A stretch of DNA of 64,000 nucleotides from Sulfuricella sp. (GTDB lineage: Bacteria; Pseudomonadota; Gammaproteobacteria; Burkholderiales; Sulfuricellaceae). The stretch lies in NCBI GenBank assembly GCA_023266195.1, contig JAHFRP010000009.1, forward strand, positions 62,001 through 126,000. Reading direction: 5' to 3'. Below, one piece after another: positions 44,957-53,345 of this stretch. The notes beneath the pieces were generated by a model, which saw only the letters and a list, made by a program, of their open reading frames with translations, was not told the origin of the DNA and searched no databases. The number at the start of each line of letters is the position of its first letter. Positions within the stretch are counted from its first letter, which is position 1. The position numbers and the translations under genes were made by a program.

Positions 44957-45829
44957 TTACTTCCTCATCGCCTCCGCCACCGCCTCGCCCAGCCCTGCCG
45001 GCGATTTCGCCACCACCACGCCGGCCGCTTCCAACGCGGCGATCTTGTCCGACGCCAGGCCCTTGCCGCCGGCGATGATCGCGCCGGCATGGCCCATGCG
45101 CTTGCCTTTAGGCGCGGTCTGGCCGGCGATGTAGGCCGCCACCGGCTTGGTGACGTGGGCCTTGATGTATTCCGCTGCGGCTTCTTCGCGGTTGCCGCCG
45201 ATTTCGCCGACCATGATGATCGCCTCGGTCTGCGGGTCGTCCTGGAACATTTTCAGGCAATCGATGAAATCCAGCCCCTTGATCGGGTCGCCGCCGATAC
45301 CGACGCAGGTGGATTGGCCCAGGCCGAGCCGGGTGGTCTGGTAAACCGCTTCGTAGGTCAGCGTGCCGGAGCGGGAAACCACGCCGACCTTGCCTTTCTG
45401 GTGGATGAAGCCGGGCATGATGCCGATCTTGCATTCGCCCGGCGTGATGATGCCGGGGCAGTTGGGGCCGATCAGCACCGCGTCGTTGGCGCGGAGCGCT
45501 GCCTTGACGTTGAGCATGTCGAGCACCGGGATGCCCTCGGTGATGCACACGATCACCTTGATGCCGGCGTCCGCCGCTTCCATGATGCCGTCCGCGGCGA
45601 AAGCCGGCGGCACGTAGATCACCGAAGCGGTCGCGCCGGTATCGCGCACCGCATCGCGCAGGGTGTTGAAAACCGGCAGCCCGAGATGGGTCTGCCCGCC
45701 CTTGCCCGGCGTCACGCCGCCGACCATCTGCGTGCCGTAGGCGATGGCCTGTTCGGAATGGAAAGTGCCCTGCTTGCCGGTGAAACCCTGGCACAGGACT
45801 TTGGTGTCTTTGTTGACGAGAATGCTCAT
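44957..45829 (-). CDS. sucD: Succinate--CoA ligase subunit alpha
   Basis: SucD is the CoA-binding, phosphohistidine subunit of succinyl-CoA synthetase in the TCA cycle. The 290-residue chain has the CoA-binding Rossmann part ([20 protein letters not shown]), [18 protein letters not shown], and the active-site histidine in [14 protein letters not shown] (about residue 246). Length is standard. It follows sucC with a 127-base gap filled by an inverted repeat. Confidence 0.98.
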   Translation of the reverse strand: MSILVNKDTKVLCQGFTGKQGTFHSEQAIAYGTQMVGGVTPGKGGQTHLGLPVFNTLRDAVRDTGATASVIYVPPAFAADGIMEAADAGIKVIVCITEGIPVLDMLNVKAALRANDAVLIGPNCPGIITPGECKIGIMPGFIHQKGKVGVVSRSGTLTYEAVYQTTRLGLGQSTCVGIGGDPIKGLDFIDCLKMFQDDPQTEAIIMVGEIGGNREEAAAEYIKAHVTKPVAAYIAGQTAPKGKRMGHAGAIIAGGKGLASDKIAALEAAGVVVAKSPAGLGEAVAEAMRK

Positions 45830-45851
45830 GTCGTTTTCCTAAAAATCGTTA

Positions 45852-45951
45852 AGCTGGTAGCTTGTCGCGGGTTGCGGGTAGCTAAAACAAGCCCGCACCA
45901 CGCGTGCCTTGAAGCCACAAGCTACCCGCTACAAGCTACCGGCTACCAGCT
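45852..45951. repeat. Inverted repeat between sucC and sucD
   Basis: AGCTGGTAGCTTGTCGCGGG (from 45852) through GCGGGTAGCT is mirrored by AGCTACCCGCTACAAGCTAC and GGCTACCAGCT (45920-45951). Both arms are made of GTAGC/GCTAC words with a 35-base spacer. It separates two genes that are normally a few bases apart, so it was probably inserted in the operon. The GTAGC words recur near 8150-8200. Confidence 0.75.
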
Positions 45952-45956
45952 AAAAG

Positions 45957-47117
<1,161 letters not shown>

Positions 47118-47385
47118 GAGAGTTGTCCGCCTTCTGCTTCAAAATTCCCGGCGATGCGCCGGACAAAAAATTTCCCGGCGGGAAAAAGCGGTAAGACTGG
47201 CTTTTTCCGCGCCGCAACAGCCCGTAATCCTACCAGATAACGGCCCCGATCACATCCTGGCTGCCGCCGCGCAATCCGCCCACCCCCGGCAGAATCCCTA
47301 AACATGGCTGGAATTTTTGAACCAAACGAGTAAGAAAGATTCCGAGTTAAATGCATGGAAGAATATCAGCCGCCAATCCAGCCGG

Positions 47386-47541
47386 ACGGTCATGGCGACT
47401 CGCCGCCCCAAATCATGAAACGGCGACTCGCCATGACCGTTTCCCTCTCCCCTTGCCCTCTCCCCGCACCCGCAAGGAGTGTCCCCGCCGAGAGCGGCGG
47501 CATAGCCGCTCGCTCTGGCGAGACGGGCGAGGGGGACGAGG
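47386..47541. repeat. Dispersed repeat, copy 1 (twin of 59268-59421)
   Basis: The 113 bases at 47429-47541 match 59309-59421 with about five differences by eye. The conserved core contains AGGAGTGTCCCCGCCGAGAG and a hairpin made of GAGCGGCGGC and GCCGCTCGCTC, and ends GAGGGGGACGAGG. Both copies are preceded by a segment starting ACGGTCATGG that is inverted at the core's start (CCATGACCGT), here over about 20 bases. Together with the space upstream it fills the gap between sucC and the next gene. Confidence 0.85.
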
Positions 47542-47581
47542 GCTCGCTGCGCGAGTTTTACGTTAGCCGGGCCGCGTCTTC

Positions 47582-48280
47582 ATGGAACCTGCCAAAAACC
47601 GCTTCCTGCTTTGCGCCGCGCTCCTCGCCGTCATCTTCGGCGTAGACACCTTCACCCCGTTGGGAATCGCGGCAGGAATACCCTACATCGCCGTCATCCT
47701 CCTGGCGCTGCGCCTGCCGAAGCGATCGGTCCTGTTTTTCGCCGCAACATCCGCGGTACTCACGGCCATCGGATTCTTCAAATATTCGAGCGCCGCCGCG
47801 GACGTGGAATCGGTCGCGCTGGCCAACCGCATCCTGACGATACTCGCCCTCTGGTTGATCGCGTACATCTCCCTGGCGCGCAAACGCGCCGAGGAAGAAC
47901 TACGGAAACACCGCGACCAGCTCGAACTTCTGGTCGAAGAGCGGACCGCGAGCGTCCGCCTGCTTCACCGCCAACTCGAAGCGGCCATGCTCGACCGGTT
48001 GAAACAGGAGCAAGCCAAGCTGCGCCTGTTCCACGCGACGATGCGCACGGTAAAGGACATCGTCAATAATTTCCTCAACGAATTGCAGCTGATCCGCCTG
48101 GAACTGGAGGAAAAAGTCGAGGCGGATTCGCCGTCGCTTCAGCTTCTGGATACCCTGATCTTCGAAACCTCGGCCAAGCTCAACGCCTTGGGGGAATTGA
48201 AGGAACTCAGGGAAACGGACATCGGCGAGGGGATTTTCATGCTGGAGGTGAATCCGGCGAGATCGGATGAGACGGAGTGA
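47582..48280 (+). CDS. Membrane protein with coiled coil and degenerate histidine-kinase-like region
   Basis: The 232-residue chain has about three to four N-terminal membrane helices (FLLCAALLAVIFGVDTFTPL; AAGIPYIAVILLALRL; SVLFFAATSAVLTAIGFF; ANRILTILALWLIAYISL). A coiled coil follows (EEELRKHRDQLELLVEERTA), then LFHATMRTVKDIVNNFLNEL, which resembles the dimerisation helix of a sensor kinase. There is no ATPase domain and no H-box of the usual form, so it is not a working kinase by itself. The N-terminal part is like the membrane-sensor parts of betaproteobacterial kinases. Function unknown. Confidence 0.7.
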   Translation: MEPAKNRFLLCAALLAVIFGVDTFTPLGIAAGIPYIAVILLALRLPKRSVLFFAATSAVLTAIGFFKYSSAAADVESVALANRILTILALWLIAYISLARKRAEEELRKHRDQLELLVEERTASVRLLHRQLEAAMLDRLKQEQAKLRLFHATMRTVKDIVNNFLNELQLIRLELEEKVEADSPSLQLLDTLIFETSAKLNALGELKELRETDIGEGIFMLEVNPARSDETE

Positions 48281-48382
48281 GCAGGGAACCGGGCGTCGCG
48301 GCTACTGGCTCACCAAAGTTGTTACCGCAAAGAGGGTTAAACGCAGCAAGGAAATTGGGGTAGGATTTTTATTTTGGCAGAG

Positions 48383-48398
48383 TTATACTAAAGTGTAA
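48383..48398. promoter_or_regulatory. Putative promoter/operator dyad upstream of mazE
   Basis: TTATACTAAAGTGTAA is an imperfect palindrome that includes a good -10-like TATACT. It lies 22 bases before the mazE start, where an autoregulated toxin-antitoxin operon should bind its antitoxin. No strong -35 box is seen. Assignment is by position and symmetry only. Confidence 0.4.
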
Positions 48399-48419
48399 TT
48401 TATTTATTGGAGGGCCATC

Positions 48420-48677
48420 ATGCCTACCGCAACGCTTCGCAAAGTGGGCGGCTCTGTCGTAATGTCCATCCCCAAGCGTATATTGGAGCTGGTGCATCTG
48501 CAATCCGGGTCGCAAGTAAGTATCGAGGTGCAGGACGGGAAACTGGTGGTGGCACCGAAGAACAAGCCGCGCTACACGCTTGAAGAACTCATGGCGCAAT
48601 GCGACCTGACGCAACCCACGAGCGCGGACGAACGAGAATGGATTGACGCGCCAGCCGCCGGTTCGGAGGAGATTTAG
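48420..48677 (+). CDS. mazE: MazE/AbrB-type antitoxin
   Basis: The 85-residue protein starts MPTATLRKVGGSVVMSIPKR, the AbrB-fold DNA-binding part shared with MazE and ChpS, followed by LVHLQSGSQVSIEVQDGKLV. The acidic C-terminal tail (TSADEREWIDAPAAGSEEI) should wrap the toxin. Its stop overlaps the toxin start by one base (TAGTG). The ribosome binding site is GGAGG. Confidence 0.9.
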   Translation: MPTATLRKVGGSVVMSIPKRILELVHLQSGSQVSIEVQDGKLVVAPKNKPRYTLEELMAQCDLTQPTSADEREWIDAPAAGSEEI

Positions 48678-49015
48678 TGCGAATTCCCAGCCGCGGCGAG
48701 ATTTGGGCCGTCAATCTAAACCCGACTGCGGGGAAGGAACAGCAAGGCACAAGGCCAGTTTTGGTGGCCTCCGAAAAGGAATTCAACCGGGCGGGACTCA
48801 TCCTCGTCTGCCCGATCACTCAAGGCGGCAATCAGGCACGGTTCGCCGGATTCGCGGTTTCGCTGATGAACACTGGTACGGCGACGCAAGGCGTTGTCAT
48901 GTGCAACCAGCTTCGCACGATCGACTACGGTGCACGAGGCGCAAAGTTCGTGGAAGACGTACCGGATTACGTGACCGACGATGTGCTGGCACGCGTTCAA
49001 GCCATATTGGAGTAA
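48677..49015 (+). CDS. mazF: MazF/PemK-family mRNA interferase toxin
   Basis: The 112-residue protein starts at a GTG at 48677 with GGAGGAGA upstream. It has the MazF fold signature: RGEIWAVNLNPTAGKEQQGT, RPVLVASEKEFN, LILVCPITQGGN, VVMCNQLRTIDY. MazF toxins cleave single-stranded RNA at short specific sites. The stop is 15 bases from the 3-prime end of the selenocysteine tRNA on the other strand. ChpB is an equally good name within the family. Confidence 0.92.
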   Translation: MRIPSRGEIWAVNLNPTAGKEQQGTRPVLVASEKEFNRAGLILVCPITQGGNQARFAGFAVSLMNTGTATQGVVMCNQLRTIDYGARGAKFVEDVPDYVTDDVLARVQAILE

Positions 49016-49029
49016 TCGTCCCGCAGAAA

Positions 49030-49126
49030 TGGCGGAAGAGCGTGGGAATCGAACCCACCAAGAACCGGCTAACGGCCCCTGCCGGATTTGAAATCCGGCC
49101 GCACCACCAAGGAACGAAGCTCCTCC
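49030..49126 (-). tRNA. selC: Selenocysteine tRNA (anticodon UCA)
   Basis: Read on the minus strand, the 97-base gene folds as tRNA-Sec: acceptor stem GGAGGAGC paired with GCTCTTCC (8 bp, one G-U) and a D arm with CGUUCC against GGUGCG. The anticodon stem is CCGGA/TCCGG with loop TTTCAAA (anticodon TCA at 49089-49091). A long variable arm is built of CAGGGGCCG and CGGTTCTTG, with a 5-bp T stem GTGGG/CCCAC and loop TTCGATT. The discriminator is G and CCA is encoded (49030-49032). The 8-bp acceptor and 5-bp T stem (8/5) are the bacterial Sec signature. It implies UGA decoding as selenocysteine; selA and selB are not in the window. Confidence 0.95.
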
Positions 49127-49421
49127 GTTCGATTACAGCATAGTCGAACCATTCTCCCGCAACCGGTGGACTTCGCCGGCGCGGCGAGTAATGCCGCTGC
49201 GGTCGAAGAATTCGAGAATTGCCTCCGTGTGACGTGCATTTTCCCGCCCTCCCGACTGATGCCGTGGTTGTTATTGATATTTTTTTATAGATTCACCGGA
49301 TTTATTTTCAAGCCGGACAGGCCCGCCGGCAAGGCGATAGCGCGCCGGGGCACAAGCCGCGGGGGAGGAACAATTGAAATTTGGCCGGATGTCGGCACGG
49401 AACGGGAAAAACCGGATAAAT

Positions 49422-49499
49422 GTAGGTCGGGCACCCCGTGCCCGACGATTCGATGAGAAATTCGACGGTGGTTTGTCGGGCACGGGGTGCCCGACCTAC
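49422..49499. repeat. GTAGGTCGGGCACCCC palindrome, copy 1
   Basis: GTAGGTCGGGCACCCCGTGC and CCGAC are mirrored by GTCGGGCACGGGGTGCCCGA and CCTAC about 30 bases later. The same arms occur at 62682-62753. It lies immediately at the 3-prime end of the HDOD/EAL gene. The rest of the 49127-49500 gap is upstream of selC and probably contains its promoter. Confidence 0.85.
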
Positions 49500-49500
49500 T

Positions 49501-50955
49501 TCAGGAATCGATTTCCTCGGCCCAGATCAGTGCCTTGACCTGGGCGATATTGACCTCGTTGGCGTCCAGGCCGCAGGCATCGGCAAAGCGGACGATGGCA
49601 TCCTCGTCGGCTTCCTCGCACGCCACGGCAAGCCCGAGGAACGGGGCGTACACGCCTTCGCGCCGGGCCAGGGCCGCCACCACCTGGTCGGACAGCTTGA
49701 GCCGCTCCAGCGCCTGCTCCATCGGCACGTTGAGCAGCGCGTCGAGCAGCGAAAAAATACCGACGATGAACAAGCCCTCGCGCTCGGCCGGCGGCAGCCG
49801 GTCGTAGCCCAGCAGTTCGGTCATGCGCGCGCGCACCAGGGCATTCTGCATCAGCGCGCGGCTGCGCGCGTCCAGGGTGCCGCTGGTGAACAGCAGCAGC
49901 GTCAGCCAGCGGTAAAGCTGGTCGTAGCCGAAGATCACCAGCGCGTGGGCGATGGAGCGGATTTTATGCGGGAAGCCGTTGACCGGCGCGTTGGAGTAGC
50001 GCAGCAGCTTGTAGGAAAGAACCGCATCGCGCTTGAACACCTCTTCCAGCCGGGAAATTTCCGTCTGGCTCCTGACCATGTCGAGCAATTCCATCACCCG
50101 GATGCGGTCGTTGTCGATGCGCGGCGGCCTGGACGGGCGCAGGCCGGTGAAATAATTGCCCTCGAAGCACTGGAAACCGATCTTGCGGCAGGCGTCGAAA
50201 TCCTCCTCGGTCGCCACGTTCATCGCCACCAGCAGCGGCCCCGGATTGTCCACGAAGCGGGCTGCGATCTGCTCCAGTTCGATGGCGTCGAATTTGAGGA
50301 TATCCACCCGGACGAACGCGGCCAGGCCTAGCAGCGGCGCCGGTATCAGCTCGGGATGGCAATCGTCCAGCGCAATCCGGTAGCCGAGGCTGCGCAGCGC
50401 CCGGCAGCGCAGCAGGAATTCATCCGCCTTGGCGTCGTCCGGGCTGACGGCCAGGATCATCCCCTTGTTCGGCAGCTTGAGCAGCAACGGATCGACCAGC
50501 ATGTCGGAGGAAACCGCGGCGAAGGCGATCTTGTCCTCGAACAGGCGCTCGTCGAGCTCGGCGAGGCAGCGGATCAGGGCCTCGTCCTGCATGCGCCGCA
50601 GCGCGGCATCGGGTCGCCGGTTGGTGGGCTGGGCCTTGCTGCGCAGCAGCAGTTCGTAGCCGATGATGCGCTGGGACCGGTCGAGCACCGGCTGGCGGCC
50701 GATGATTTTCCTGCGCAAGGCATCCAGGCTGGAACTCTCGCCGCTGGTCTGGACGTCCAGCACGCTGGCCACCACGTCCCCCGCGCCGATAGCGGCGGTA
50801 TCGACCACCTCGCGCTCCGCCCTGGCAAGCGGATCGAGCAGGGGCAGCGGGCCGGATTGGGATGGGCCTGTTGCCGGCGCAGGCGGCTCGCCGGCCTCGG
50901 CTTGTGCCTCGTCCGCCTTGCCACCCTTGATGAACTTCAGATATTTTTCGAGCAA
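49501..50955 (-). CDS. HDOD-domain signalling protein with degenerate EAL-like domain
   Basis: The 484-residue chain has an EAL-like region in its first part (GRQPVLDRSQRIIGYELLLR; ... YRIALDDCHPELIPAPLLGL; VRVDILKFDAIELEQI). A C-terminal HDOD domain follows (ISRLEEVFKRDAVLSYKLLR; GFPHKIRSIAHALVIFGYDQ). In the EAL part the ExLLR motif is kept, but the usual DDFGTG loop is replaced by DDCHPEL, so phosphodiesterase activity is doubtful. It is like the YuxH/CdgJ group that regulates motility and biofilm. The start is a TTG with GGAG upstream; no ATG or GTG is available at the right place. Confidence 0.87.
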   Translation of the reverse strand: MLEKYLKFIKGGKADEAQAEAGEPPAPATGPSQSGPLPLLDPLARAEREVVDTAAIGAGDVVASVLDVQTSGESSSLDALRRKIIGRQPVLDRSQRIIGYELLLRSKAQPTNRRPDAALRRMQDEALIRCLAELDERLFEDKIAFAAVSSDMLVDPLLLKLPNKGMILAVSPDDAKADEFLLRCRALRSLGYRIALDDCHPELIPAPLLGLAAFVRVDILKFDAIELEQIAARFVDNPGPLLVAMNVATEEDFDACRKIGFQCFEGNYFTGLRPSRPPRIDNDRIRVMELLDMVRSQTEISRLEEVFKRDAVLSYKLLRYSNAPVNGFPHKIRSIAHALVIFGYDQLYRWLTLLLFTSGTLDARSRALMQNALVRARMTELLGYDRLPPAEREGLFIVGIFSLLDALLNVPMEQALERLKLSDQVVAALARREGVYAPFLGLAVACEEADEDAIVRFADACGLDANEVNIAQVKALIWAEEIDS

Positions 50956-51066
50956 CGAATGTACTCCGACAGTGAAAGAATTCTAGCACGCAAAAACCCC
51001 CTCCCCCTTGAACTTTCGGCGGCGTTGTTATCTAATTGAGCCGCTACCAAAACCAGCTAAAAAAGC

Positions 51067-51438
51067 ATGAAACAACGGCTGCGCAAACTGATCCTGGCTT
51101 TCCTGCTGTTGTGGCTCCCCCTGCAGGGGTTCGCCGCAACCGGCATGTCCTATTGCCGTCACGACCACACCCCGGCGCCGGCGCATGCCGCCATGCACGA
51201 CCAGCATGCCATGGCGGGCGGCCACGACTGCTGCCACAACCAGGACGCTTCCTCCGCCCCGCAACAAACCTCGTGCGACGATTGCGGCTATTGCCACCTG
51301 GGCTGCGCTCCGGCGCTGCTGCCCACTGCCGTCGGCCTGACAGATGGCGCCGGCTTCTCGTTCAAATTCAGCTTCGACACACGGTTCCCGCTGATCTTTC
51401 CCGAACAGCCGCAGCGACCTCCCTACGCTTTTTCTTAA
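51067..51438 (+). CDS. Small exported Cys/His-rich protein (copper-operon associated)
   Basis: The 123-residue precursor has a signal peptide (LRKLILAFLLLWLPLQGFAA). The mature part is unusually rich in His, Met and Cys: MSYCRHDHTPAPAHAAMHDQ, HAMAGGHDCCHNQ, CDDCGYCHLGCAP. It heads the cus operon, so it is likely a periplasmic metal-binding protein or sensor, similar to DUF2946/CopL-type proteins. The family call is tentative. cusF follows by 80 bases, with a small hairpin of GGCATG/CATGCC words in between. Confidence 0.72.
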   Translation: MKQRLRKLILAFLLLWLPLQGFAATGMSYCRHDHTPAPAHAAMHDQHAMAGGHDCCHNQDASSAPQQTSCDDCGYCHLGCAPALLPTAVGLTDGAGFSFKFSFDTRFPLIFPEQPQRPPYAFS

Positions 51439-51518
51439 GTTTTCCGCCGTATCCGGCCCGTACAAGGCATGTGGGTTTAACCCCATGCCCACCCTACGCA
51501 CAACTTAAGGAACACATC

Positions 51519-51818
51519 ATGAAACAAGCGCTGACCACTCTCATCGCCGCGTTCGCTGTCGCGGCCGCATCCAACCTTTATGCCGCCGACGCGGCCAGCG
51601 GCAAAGGCACCGTCAATCGGATCGACCTCGCCACCGCCACCGTGAACATTTCACACGAGGCCATCCTCGCCCTCAAATGGCCGGGCATGACCATGGACTT
51701 CAAGGCCGCCGACAAGAAGCTGCTCTCCGGTGTCAAGCCCGGCCAGGCGGTTACCTTCGGGCTGGCGAAAGAGGCTTCCGGCGGCTACGTGATCTCGCAT
51801 ATCGAACCGGCCCAGTAA
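51519..51818 (+). CDS. cusF: CusF-like periplasmic copper/silver-binding protein
   Basis: CusF hands Cu(I)/Ag(I) to CusB and CusA in the periplasm. The 99-residue precursor has a signal peptide (MKQALTTLIAAFAVAAASNL ... YAADA). It has the CusF OB-fold with the metal site HEAILALKWPGMTMDFKAAD: His, Trp and the two Met of the WPGMTM motif. The ATG has AAGGAA upstream. It sits between the Cys/His-rich protein and cusC. Confidence 0.92.
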   Translation: MKQALTTLIAAFAVAAASNLYAADAASGKGTVNRIDLATATVNISHEAILALKWPGMTMDFKAADKKLLSGVKPGQAVTFGLAKEASGGYVISHIEPAQ

Positions 51819-51832
51819 ATCCGGTCGGCGCG

Positions 51833-51862
51833 GTGCAGGTGCGAACGAATTCGCACCTGCAC
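51833..51862 (+). terminator. Perfect hairpin between cusF and cusC
   Basis: GTGCAGGTGCGAA, loop CGAA, TTCGCACCTGCAC form a 13-bp perfect stem, followed by ACGTTTTC. It could be an attenuating terminator that makes cusF more abundant than cusCBA, or a dispersed palindrome. Confidence 0.55.
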
Positions 51863-51925
51863 ACGTTTTCGAGAATGAAACGGCGGGGCGCCTACAGGCT
51901 TCCTTCGCCTTGCGAGGACACATCC

Positions 51926-53188
51926 ATGAAATCCCATCCACGGCTATTCGCGCTGACGCTGGCGTTTTGCGCCGCGCCGGCGCTCGCCGACCCGCTACCC
52001 GGCGCGAATCTGGAGAGCCTGCTCGAACTGGCGCGCAGCCGCAATCCCGAGCTCGCCGCCCTGCGCCATGAAGCGGACGCCGCGGCGGAACGGGCTTATC
52101 CCGCCGGCGCCCTGCCCGACCCGATATTGCGCACGGAACTGCAGGACATCACCAACCAGGGCACGGCCGCCAGTCCCAGCCTGCTGCCCAACCGGGTCGG
52201 CAGCACCAAGTACACCCTGATCCAGCCGGTGCCGTTCTGGGGCAAGCGCGACTTGAAGCGGGAGCTGGCCGAAGCCGACGCCGCCCAGGCGCAAGGGCGC
52301 TCGGCGGCCACCTGGGCCGATCTGGCCGCGCGCATCAAGGCCGCCTACACCCAGTATTACGCGTTCTCCCGCTCGCTCGCGCTGACGCGGGAACTCCTCG
52401 ACCTGACCGGCAGCCTCGGCGAGATCGCCCAGGCCCGCTATGCCGGCGGGCTGGCGCCGCAGCAGGACGCGATCCGCGCCCAGGTCGAAGAAACCGGCCT
52501 GCGCGGCGAGCTGGTGGCAATGGAAAACGAGCGCCACCATGCCCTGATCAAGCTGAACACCCTGCTCCGGCGCCCGGCGATGGCGCCGCTCGCCGAGCCC
52601 GAGAAACTGCGTCCGATCCCCGCGCCGGCCAGCCTCGACCACGCCGCGCTGGAAGAGCGCCTGCGGGCAAAAAACCCGCAGCTTTTCGCCGAGAGCGCGC
52701 GTGTGACTGCCGCCGAAAAGAACCGCGAACTGGTCTACCGCAACCGCTATCCCGACTTCAACCTGGGACTGTCGCCGCTCCAGACCGGGGGGCGCGTCAA
52801 CGAATGGGGCGTCATGGTCGAGCTCAACATTCCGCTCCAGCAGGAAAGCCGACGTGCCCAGGAACGCGAAGCAGAGGCGCTGCTGGCGGCGGCGGAATCG
52901 CGCAAGGACGCGGCGCAGAACCAGCTCCTGGCCGACCTTTCCGAAAACCTGTCCGCAATGGAAACGGCGCGCCGGGTGGAAACGCTGGCCGAAACCAGCC
53001 TCCTGCCGCAGGCCGAGCTGACCTTCCGGGCGGCGCAGGCGGGCTATGAAAACGGCAAGGTGGATTTCGCCACCCTGCTCGATGCCCAGCGCCAGGTTCG
53101 CAGAGCCCGGCTGGACATCCTCAAGGCGCAGGCCGACGCGCAGATCGGTCTGGCCGAAATCGAACGACTGCTGGGAGAAGACCTATGA
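51926..53188 (+). CDS. cusC: TolC-family outer membrane efflux protein (CusC-like)
   Basis: The 420-residue precursor has a signal peptide (LFALTLAFCAAPALA) and two OEP repeats (LESLLELARSRNPELAALRH; ALEERLRAKNPQLFAESARV) with long helical hairpins. It should form the outer membrane channel of the copper efflux pump. It lacks the lipobox Cys of E. coli CusC. The start is the ATG at 51926. The order F-C-B-A supports the role. Confidence 0.88.
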   Translation: MKSHPRLFALTLAFCAAPALADPLPGANLESLLELARSRNPELAALRHEADAAAERAYPAGALPDPILRTELQDITNQGTAASPSLLPNRVGSTKYTLIQPVPFWGKRDLKRELAEADAAQAQGRSAATWADLAARIKAAYTQYYAFSRSLALTRELLDLTGSLGEIAQARYAGGLAPQQDAIRAQVEETGLRGELVAMENERHHALIKLNTLLRRPAMAPLAEPEKLRPIPAPASLDHAALEERLRAKNPQLFAESARVTAAEKNRELVYRNRYPDFNLGLSPLQTGGRVNEWGVMVELNIPLQQESRRAQEREAEALLAAAESRKDAAQNQLLADLSENLSAMETARRVETLAETSLLPQAELTFRAAQAGYENGKVDFATLLDAQRQVRRARLDILKAQADAQIGLAEIERLLGEDL

Positions 53189-53204
53189 ACCTAAAAAAAG
53201 CAAT

Positions 53205-53330
53205 TCACCGCAGAGGACGCGGAGGGCGCAGAGGAAAAACAAGTGCTAATGAATCTTCACCAATGCATCCTTCAGGCAAGTGCCTTATGGCGTGCAAGCC
53301 TTTGAGTTCCTCCGCGTCCTCCGCGGTTCA
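53205..53330. repeat. Imperfect inverted repeat between cusC and cusB
   Basis: TCACCGCAGAGGACGCGGAG (from 53205) with GGCGCAGAGG is mirrored by TCCTCCGCGTCCTCCGCGGT (to about 53328). It is the fourth member of the CGCAGAG-arm class, with about 60 bases between the arms. It interrupts the usual close packing of cusC and cusB. Confidence 0.75.
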
Positions 53331-53345
53331 AATGAGGGTTTTAGG

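Noticed and set aside
48643-49143. Plus-strand frame across mazF and selC
   Set aside because: It is out of frame with mazF and crosses the tRNA gene; no family similarity.
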